Shown in pieces: positions 56,801-64,000 of a stretch of 64,000 bases of DNA (positions are counted from its first letter, which is position 1; each line of letters begins with the position of its first letter). The stretch is from assembly GCA_029449245.1 (NCBI GenBank), contig JANATF010000015.1, positions 744,001 to 808,000 of the forward strand, written 5' to 3'. Source of the stretch: Mortierella alpina. Taxonomy: Eukaryota > Mortierellomycota > Mortierellomycetes > Mortierellales > Mortierellaceae. The notes beneath the pieces were generated by a model, which was not told the origin of the DNA, ran no database searches, and saw nothing but the letters and a program-made list of their open reading frames with translations. The translations under genes and the position numbers were made by a program.

Positions 56801-57857
56801 ACGATCTCACGTGTCACTCCGCCAGATGTTGACCGAGATCCAAGGTGCGGACAAATTTCTTCCGTTCCTTGGGTTGCTAGCTCCATAGCTTTTGCACTGA
56901 TTTCGTTGGGGTCCTTGAGCGGGAAGATTGGGTTGGAGCGGCACAAAGGAGTTTGGCAATTGTTAACGCCGCAGCCTTGAATAAACTGTCGCAGATATTT
57001 ACCGACCAGTTGTTGGTTAGGTTGAAGAGCAACCGAGGGACTGGATGATGGCATGATTGACAGCGAGGTCGTCGATGATCCTCCAGCTTCAGCTCCTGAG
57101 GCAGACGATCCGTCGGTATGTGTCCGAGATGTCAGGGCAGTGGATTGTGGTGTCTGTGCCTTTGAGTAGATGTGATTCCTTGAGTGTCGAATAACCGATG
57201 ACTGTTGTATCCGTGGTGGACGCGCGCTGCTTAGTGCCTGAGCCCTCACATGCGGGTATGGCTAGTGAAGATTCAAAGACGAATAAGTATGACTTGCTAC
57301 GGATAGGGGAAACACCCGATGATCAACAGACTGCTTGAACAGTTTTTTCACATACAACACCTGGCACTGACACTGTGGGGTGAGGTCTTCGTTGCTGCTG
57401 CTGCGGTGAATTGCTAAGTAAACAGGTACAAGGGCGAAGTCGTTTTGAATGAATAAGGTGTTGATGTCACCCCTTCCAAATGCGCACGGGTCTCTTACGC
57501 TGACATGTTCCTGGACACGACTGTCGTGGATGTCGTGCTAGCAGTAGGGGCATTTTCTAGGTGGTCCTGAAGCTGGTCGTCGAGAGCTGCAACCTGGTAG
57601 TCGGAGTTGCCGCTGATGGACACTGGGGACGAGTCTCCGTCTTGAACCATAAAGTCAGGAGACGCGTCCATGGAGGCCTCAGCCTCATCGTCGTTGTAGT
57701 GGTCCTCCAGCGTGGTCAGTGTTGCCTCAAGTATAGAGGAGGAGGAGGAGGAGGAGGAGGGGAAAGTGAGTGGGGAGCAGAGGTGCTGGTCTGGTCTGGT
57801 CTGGTCAGGTCTTTGAGCGGAAAAGAGAGTTGAAGAAAAGGAGCGCGGTGCGACCAC
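53878..57857 (-). CDS. HECT E3 ubiquitin ligase with AZUL zinc finger (UBE3A type)
   Basis: Twelve exons on the minus strand: 57857-57499, 57400-57361, 57261-56796, 56703-56564, 56480-56286, 56190-55884, 55790-55585, 55477-55246, 55134-54884, 54775-54506, 54401-54283, 54142-53878. They join in phase to 949 codons. Near residue 215 is an AZUL finger (VGKYLRQFIQGCGVNNCQTP then LCRSNPIF and EICPHLG), the Zn fold that names UBE3A. The HECT domain fills the last 350 residues: LLLTIRRDFIIEDALVQLQN, NEEGIDEGGVQKEFFQL, NMIGRLIGIAIYNGVILDIH, LFRPEEVEQLICGSP, and the catalytic Cys in LPTSHTCYNTLM, ending GFGLM. The 40-nt second exon is the least certain. Translation could start at the ATG at 57671, since the first 60 codons are low-complexity. 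Confidence 0.9.
57760..57835. repeat. GAGGAG and TCTGG short tandem repeats
   Basis: A GGA/GAG run lies just left of this interval (57737-57760) and TCTGG/TGGTC pentamers at 57788-57812. They fall in the low-complexity 5' part of the HECT gene or its leader and weaken the case for the upstream ATG. Confidence 0.5.
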
Positions 57858-58167
57858 CTCGAAGCATGCTCGCTACTTGAACTCAAGTACTAGTCACATG
57901 GCCATCACAAGCCACACCTTCTTGAACCCCCCAATTTTTTTATCGCATCACGTCTTTTTTGAGGCCATACTCACATGCCAGTACTCTAATGCACATCCCA
58001 TTCTTCGTTCTCTAGTCTCCTCAATGCTCTAGTCTGATCAGCTCTCGCCATCTTCATCACCTTTGCCAGCAGCCGTTGCCTCTCATCTTTGTGTTTTCAT
58101 TCCTTCTTTTCCTCTATTGCTCTCTGCGTGTGGTGGTCTATTTTTGCGCACCCTCTAATACGACCCA
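57858..58167. promoter_or_regulatory. Divergent promoter, HECT ligase / PAN3
   Basis: This is a 310-bp spacer between divergent starts with T-rich, pyrimidine-rich sequence (57950-58130) leading into PAN3. No gene. Confidence 0.5.
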
Positions 58168-61047
58168 ATGGCATCTGCTATACCAATCATGCCTCCTCCG
58201 GGATCAACGTCTGTCAACACTGTCGACCAGACCAGCAACTCGTCTGCCTCGACCAATCCATGGGCCAGCAAGCCCAACTCTGCTTCAGCAAAGCTTGCAC
58301 CTCAGAATTCATCTGCCAAGCGTACGCATTTTCATCATGTTGACAATGAGTTTTAGGTTAATCCTCGGCGTCTGTGTCACGCGTGCGGACAGTTTGATCG
58401 CTATTCTTATGCAATCTTATGCATCACTTTATGCATCCTTATCTATGAATCTTTGTAGCCGTGTCGTTGACCAACAGCAACAAGGCACGCACCTGCCGCA
58501 ACATCGTTATCCATGGATTCTGCAAGTATGAGGGCAAAGGGTGCGAGTTCAATCATGATGTCGTAAGTTTTCATTGGAATGCATCCCTTCATTGTCTATC
58601 GCTCTCGAATCTCTTGTCCAGAAAAATTAAATAAACACGACGATGTTTTCCTAGGGCAAACCGGCCACGTCAGTGTCAAGCCCAGAGTTGTAAGCGACGG
58701 AAGCGGATCTCACCGTTGCTAATGGAATTGTCGCGCAAATCCCGCTAACCACGCCCGAGGGAATGATATCGAACGGCTCCTTGCTAGATCCAAAGCCAAG
58801 CTTCATGTCAACTCGCCCATCTTCAAACCATCGAACCTTAGCTCTGGCTCTGGATTTGTCAAAGCAGAGGCGATCAACGCCCCAGAGTTTATCCCTAAGC
58901 AGAATCAAGGTACAGTTTGAGGTCTAGACACACATTGGCTCAGAGATTCTCTTGGGTGTGGCATATCTGTCCTTAATGTTAACCAGCTTCGATGTTCTTT
59001 TTTCAAGTAGATGCAAGCGCACTGGCTGCAGGCGCTTATGCAGCAGACGCGCGTCCAATGTACGTTTGACGTCGCGTTGAGTACCAATAATTCCTGGTTT
59101 GATTGAAAAGCGGATCGTTGTCTGACCATTATTTCATCAATTGGATTTTACGGGATGGCCATCATAGTACCCAGTCGTTTGCTTCGCCCATGCAAAACAG
59201 TCTGATGGGTGACATTAACAACCTCTCGGGGAACTTTTCGCAGTTCGGGATCAATGATGTGAGTGTGTGCGTATGGCAGAGACAGTAGAGCGTTCTTGTC
59301 AAAATAATTGCCAGCGAAACTAAACGCTCCTTCCGCATAGATGTCGATGGCAGGAGCAATGACTGGAAACTACTACGGAGAAGGAGCCACGAACAACTAC
59401 TATTACCAGGGATCCGGCTCTATGCTTCATCAGCCCGTAAGATGCATTTTTTAGTATTTTTTTTATTCTTCGTTTGCCATTGGGAAGTTTGGACTCGAGG
59501 CCATGGAACGCTCATTCGACGTCTGCGTGTTTGTATCACGAATAGCTCCAATATCACTTGTACAACACACCACTGCCGCATGTGTCCAACCTGCTCCCTC
59601 ACCAAAAGACGATCCACGGATTCTTCATCTCGGACAGTCTTCGTGAAGAGTTGCACCGCAAAAATGAGATGATTCTGCAAACAGTCAACGCCCAGGAATA
59701 CGGTCTCCCTGAAGAGTTGCACGAGTACCATTCGCTCTACCCGCTTGATCTCACGCAGGACAGGTCCACAGAGGTGTTTGGCTATCAGTCGAGCGTTTAC
59801 AAATCGACTTGCAGTCAGGATGGACGGACATATGCTTTGCGCCGTATCGAGGGCTTCCGGCTGACGAATGAACTGGCGATGCAGACCATTGAAAGCTGGC
59901 GTAGGATCAGACATGCCAACATTGTTTCGATCCGCGAGGCTTTCACCAGCAAGGCCTTTGGAGACCACTCGCTTGTTTTCGTTTACGATTATCACCCGTG
60001 CTCCAAGACGCTGTACGACGTGCACTTTGGAGCTCAGGCCCAGCTCGCCTCTCAGGTTGTTGTGGGCGGGTCAAAGAGCGCAGATGTCATTCATGAACGG
60101 GTTCTGTGGTCCTACTTGATCCAGCTCACGTCCGCTCTCAAGAAGATCCATTCCTCTGGACTCGCCGCTCGCCTAATTGATCCCACCAAGATTCTCGTCA
60201 CTGGCAAAAACAGGTAGGGAGAGGAGGACCTACAGGAAGGCGTAAGGTGGAGACCTCGTTGCTTACTTTTTTTTAATGTTTATTCTGTTTAGGGTCCGTT
60301 TGAACTGCTGTGGTATCATGGACATGCTGACCTTCGATACGGCTCCCAATATTGCTCACTTGCAGCAGGACGACATCCTGAACCTGGGGCAGTTGATGAT
60401 GACACTTGCTTGCAAGTCACTGACAGCAACACACAACATCCAAAAGTCGATCGATTACATTTCGCAGACTTACTCTCAGGATATGAAGAGTATCATCCTG
60501 TTTTTAATGAGCCAGCCGGTGCCCATGAAGACTGTCGACCAGATCATCACTATGCTCGGTCCTAGGGTCCTTCAAGAGATCAACGATGTTCAGAATGCCA
60601 ACGATGTCCTTGAGAGTGACCTCGGACGCGAGCTCGAGAACGGCCGGTTGGCGAGACTACTTATGAAGTTTGGGTTTATCAACGAGAGGCCCGAGTTCGA
60701 CATGGATCCCGCCTGGTCCGAGACTGGAGATCGGTATATCATCAAGCTATTCCGAGACTACGTGTTTCACCAGGTGGACGAAGCAGGATTGCCTGTCCTG
60801 GATGTGGCCCATGTCCTGACATGCCTCAATAAGGTACGGAAAAAAAAGGGTGTTTACACTTGAGCAACACTGCTTATTCAAGGGGCTCACGTTTGATTTT
60901 TTTTCTTTTACGTTGTAGCTGGATGCGGGAGTCGACGAAAAGATTGTTTTGATGTCCAGAGACGAGCTGTCTTGCCTGATTGTCAGCTACCGCGAGATCA
61001 AAGCCTGCATCGAGTCAGCGTTCCGTGATCTGTCAAAGTCCAAGTAA
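58168..61047 (+). CDS. PAN3: PAN2-PAN3 deadenylase subunit PAN3
   Basis: Ten exons (58168-58321, 58459-58562, 58655-58689, 58788-58909, 59011-59059, 59168-59258, 59341-59436, 59546-60213, 60293-60833, 60919-61047) give 662 residues. A CCCH finger ([20 protein letters not shown] followed by H) sits near residue 65. [10 protein letters not shown] matches the PAM2-like poly(A)-binding-protein motif region. The pseudokinase ([40 protein letters not shown]) lacks normal catalytic residues, as in all PAN3. The C-terminal knob ([55 protein letters not shown]) is complete. PAN3 recruits PAN2 to mRNA for initial poly(A) trimming. Exons 3-6 are small and the start of exon 6 has an alternative acceptor near 59113. 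Confidence 0.95.
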
Positions 61048-61487
61048 AGGGCCAGTCCTGAAGATGTTTACTACCTCCCGCATTCCCGTTTCCTGTCCTT
61101 CCATCCCCCACCCCTCTCCTACCCATCTCCCTTTCGCCTTTCACCTGTCCACTTGACACCCTCACATTTTTGTTTCCCCACCTACTATCTGCGACCTACA
61201 CCTCATCCATCATACCAGCCCTTTCAACGATAAATCAAGAACGGCGATGGTGAGGACGGACGTGGCTAGAGGACGATGAAGAAGAAAAAAAAAAGAAATC
61301 CCAAAAACACTTGAAAACTCATCAATACGGCACAAAAAAAAAGAACTTTGAACAAGAGTAGAAAACAAAAAAAAACCCTCCTATTATCAGAAAATAAAAA
61401 GCACCTCCATTCTCTTTCTTGAAATAGCAACGCAGCGGCGTAGTTGGGGGAAGACTCTATTATGTTATAAACTGGTAATCTATCTCG
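61048..61487. other. Convergent 3' flanks
   Basis: This lies between the PAN3 and STIMATE-type stop codons. It holds A-rich runs (61285-61400) including AATAAA near 61393. No gene is seen. Confidence 0.5.
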
Positions 61488-62760
61488 TCAGAGACGACGG
61501 GTGGATCCTGACGTGAATGTGGCAAACTCCGAGTCGCCATGCTTGGGGGCTTCGTTCATCTCCTCCAGGTCGTCCAGACTGTCTGATAGTTGATGAGGGG
61601 AGGCATGGTCATGGTTGCCTCGAGGTCCTTGGCCAACAGGACGACCCGTACCATCATCGCCCTCCTCTTCCTCTTCTTCTTCTTCGTAGCTGTTCTCGAG
61701 TCCACCGACCAGACCATACATGTCTTCCTCGTCCTCGTCTATCCTGATCGGGAATTTTTCGTTCGGTTTTTGCTTGAGGATATAGTCAATGACCCAGAAC
61801 TGACAGATGTTCATGCTGAGTGGCAGGATCAACATCACAAACAGGATCTGAAGCTTTTCGTTCTGTAATGTCCATCCCAAGACCCACTCGCCGAACGTGA
61901 ACAGGAAAGGCTAAGCAGTTATCACGCACACACAAGAGGATTAGACACAGACAACAGTCAAAATATTTCAATGATCAAGGCCCAGTGGTTTCAGTGGAAA
62001 GGAGAACACATACCCATGTCAGGACAATCACGACGACAATCTTCATCACGACAAGGCCAAGAGAGAAGACAAGGGTCTGTTTCCACCATCGCTGAATCTG
62101 AGGAGGGTTTCCGTATTCTCCTGTTCTCAATCCTTCGATCCTCCTGTGAGTAAAGTACTTATCGGCTACTTTGAGGAACAGATAGAGCACACCCACGCCA
62201 AAGGTCGTATCCAGAAAGATGTTGAGGAAATACCTGGAGTGACAACGCGGTAGAGTTTGCAAAGGAGAAATATGAGTCGCTTTAGAACTCCAGATGCCTG
62301 CAATGATGCTGGGCGAAGCAAATAAGAGAACGCAACGACATACCAGATACAGGGATTGGAGTCCTTTTGCGTCGACGAGAGACCGAAGAGGGTTGCTGCA
62401 ATTAGGTTGAGAGAGTGAATGACAACGCCTCCTACGATCTGTTTGCTCACATCGTACAACCTAAGTGAACGAACGATGCTTGATTAGGTTTCCACCGCTG
62501 CATAGCAACGAACATGCAAAAATGAGCACATCGAAGAAAAAAGAAAAGGAAAAGAAAAAGTAGGAGGTTTACCAGATCTTGATTGGCCGCATGGGTCGCT
62601 CCTTGCTCCGCTTGAAGATGAGGGTGGAGAAGGCGATGGTGGCGAGCAGCAGCTGGACAAAGATGGCGAAGGTGCTCATCAGTTCACAGGTGCCTGTTGC
62701 TGGCGGTGGTAGTGTGTCTGTATCATCAGGCAGAGCTCTTGTGGACCATAGACGACTCAT
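61488..62760 (-). CDS. STIMATE/TMEM110-type multipass membrane protein
   Basis: Four exons on the minus strand (62760-62573, 62460-62344, 62233-62014, 61910-61488) give 315 residues. Family landmarks are CELMSTFAIFVQLLLATIAF, STLIFKRSKERPMRPIKIW, LYDVSKQIVGGVVIHSLNLI, WYFLNIFLDTTFGVGVLYLF, GLRTGEYGNPPQIQRWWKQT and LFVMLILPLSMNICQFWVID. About five membrane segments are seen. The animal relative STIMATE works at ER-plasma membrane contacts in store-operated calcium entry; the yeast relative is a vacuolar membrane protein. The cytosolic tail is acidic, with a Glu run (EEEEEEEEGDDGTG). Divergent from REV1. Confidence 0.88.
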
Positions 62761-63638
62761 GCTTGACTTGCGTTCGACGGTTAGAGGGGAGAGGAGAGAG
62801 AAAAAGAGAGCAAGAGCGAGCAAGAGAGCGCGATAGGGGGTATCGTGTGCGTGTGAAAGACACTAACAGGTTGCTGGGAGGGGAGTGTGGTGTTGTGGAG
62901 ACAGGACGGGGAGGGGATGCGGAGTGCACTCTGCAGACGATGGACGGAACGTGGAGCGGGTGGATGGGGTGGCAGGCAGAAGGGGGTGATGTCGAGGGGC
63001 CAAGGAAGCGCTTCTTCTGTGCATCGTGGGCATCGTGGACGGCCCACAGCACGGAACAGCACGTCACACTCTGGCACCGAGCCAATCAGACGGGCTCAGA
63101 GGTCCCACTGGGATGCTCTCCTGGCGACTCACTCAGGGGGAGAGCATGGGGGCAGGTTGCCTATACTGTAGTACTGTCTCTTCCTGGCTTGCTTCTTGAC
63201 CCCACCACCTGCATTGGTATGGGGCTACAATGCAGCAGTACATGGCCTCGCTCTTCCGCCCCACATTCTCGCTTGCTATCATGTCGGTCAGTCAGTCAGT
63301 CGGTAAGTAACCCAATGGTTGACTCTCGCGCGCAGCCACAGCCACACGAGACACAAGGCCAATTTGGTGGCGTTTTTATCTTCTTCATTGCACTTCAACT
63401 TTTCCTCTTCATTCCTTTCGTCTCCTCTTGCATTCACCCCTCTTGTTAGTTCCCGCCTTAGCTCAACTGCCATCTGCTATCCCTTGAAGTCTTGCTGCTT
63501 CCCACTCCCTCCCTTACCGTCGCGCGAATGGACTTCACCTTCTACTAGCTGATTTCCTTTTGGTGGCGTATTTCGTTCTCGTGCTGCATTCCTTTCACTC
63601 TTTTTCATCCCGTAGCCGCGTTTCGCTTCTTTGGCACC
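62761..63638. promoter_or_regulatory. Divergent promoter region, STIMATE-type / REV1
   Basis: This is an 878-bp spacer between divergent starts. It holds a CAGT run (63290-63301) and pyrimidine-rich leader (63390-63600) ahead of REV1. Open frames are low-complexity. Confidence 0.45.
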
Positions 63639-64000
63639 ATGGAGCCAGAGAAAGAGGAGGACCCTTATACGGCGATCCAATATGGCGACTTTGCCTCCTA
63701 CTTTCGGCACAAAAAGCAAAAGTTGCAAATACAGCAGGACGAGATGTAAGAAGGCAACAAGCTTCACGCGTACTCAGGCTCATTCAAACCACCTACTGAT
63801 ATAACTTTCATCTTTGCCTGAATAATACAGAGCTGCACTCGCTGCTCCGGATACTGCCCAGATATTTGAAGGAGTGATCGTCTACGTTAACGGCTATACG
63901 GACCCGCCTATCCATGGTAACGCCTTGCTTTTCTACTTCAGCAAATTGTCAACTTGGACAACCATATCCTTTCCGTTTGACTCAGTACCTCATTCCATTA
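63639..64000 (+). CDS. REV1: DNA repair polymerase REV1, N-terminus (partial)
   Basis: Exon 1 (63639-63745) and exon 2 (63831-63916) are visible; later exons lie outside or begin near the right edge. The sequence starts MEPEKEEDPYTAIQYGDFAS, then FRHKKQKLQIQQDEI, and enters the BRCT domain with AQIFEGVIVYVNGYTDPPIH, which closely matches REV1 (IFxGVxIYVNGYTDP). REV1 is the Y-family deoxycytidyl transferase and scaffold for translesion synthesis. A possible acceptor (CTCAG, ending at 63985) lies near the edge. Only about 65 residues can be judged. Confidence 0.88.

Overview
This is intron-rich nuclear DNA of a filamentous fungus, almost certainly Mortierella (Mortierellomycota) and probably close to M. 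alpina. The strongest marker is an intact cytochrome b5-fused front-end desaturase (complement 20888-23050) that matches, from memory, the 457-residue Mortierella delta-6 desaturase nearly residue for residue. Short GT-AG introns (often GTAAGT), mixed strands, one gene per 2-2.5 kb and pyrimidine-rich 5' leaders fit the same picture. No prokaryotic operons, phage or CRISPR arrays were seen.

Layout. 0-6 kb: start of a CUE-domain protein running off the left edge, a 40-bp minisatellite, a velvet-family regulator, a decayed Helitron/PIF1 helicase fragment against its 3' end, and a Vps68/TMEM50 protein. 6-12.5 kb: a small Ser-rich protein, cytochrome c1, a U1 snRNA gene, a KEN-box protein and tRNA-Ile(AAU). 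12.4-15.8 kb is gene-poor, with a 20-bp periodic array beside the tRNA. 15.8-24 kb: Whi2-like BTB protein, Rpb5, prefoldin 6 and delta-6 desaturase. 24.5-34.5 kb: nucleotide-sugar transporter, KsgA/TFB-type rRNA dimethylase, SERF-like protein, mitoribosomal mL60, the 25-codon RPL41 and a candidate ADP-ribosyltransferase-like gene. 34.5-37 kb: two intronless genes (CENP-B-type DNA-binding protein, imine-reductase-like enzyme), then about 3 kb without clear genes. 39.8-52.4 kb: Rab escort protein, RBM26/27-like RNA-binding protein and a PAK kinase with two CRIB/PBD modules. 52.7-64 kb: Sen34, an AZUL-HECT ubiquitin ligase of UBE3A type, PAN3, a STIMATE-type membrane protein and the 5' end of REV1.

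The content is mostly housekeeping: splicing, tRNA splicing, mRNA deadenylation, transcription, protein folding, Rab prenylation, ubiquitylation, mitochondrial respiration and translation, and translesion synthesis. Genes are independently transcribed; several pairs are divergent (Rpb5/prefoldin 6, RBM26/PAK, STIMATE/REV1) or convergent (Sen34/HECT ligase, 42 bp between stops). The less ordinary items are the two-PBD PAK, the fungal AZUL-HECT ligase, the PARP-like gene, the CENP-B-type protein with a SUMO-interacting motif, and the repeat array at the tRNA. Exon boundaries were worked out by hand from frame continuity, splice consensus and remembered family conservation; no searches were run.
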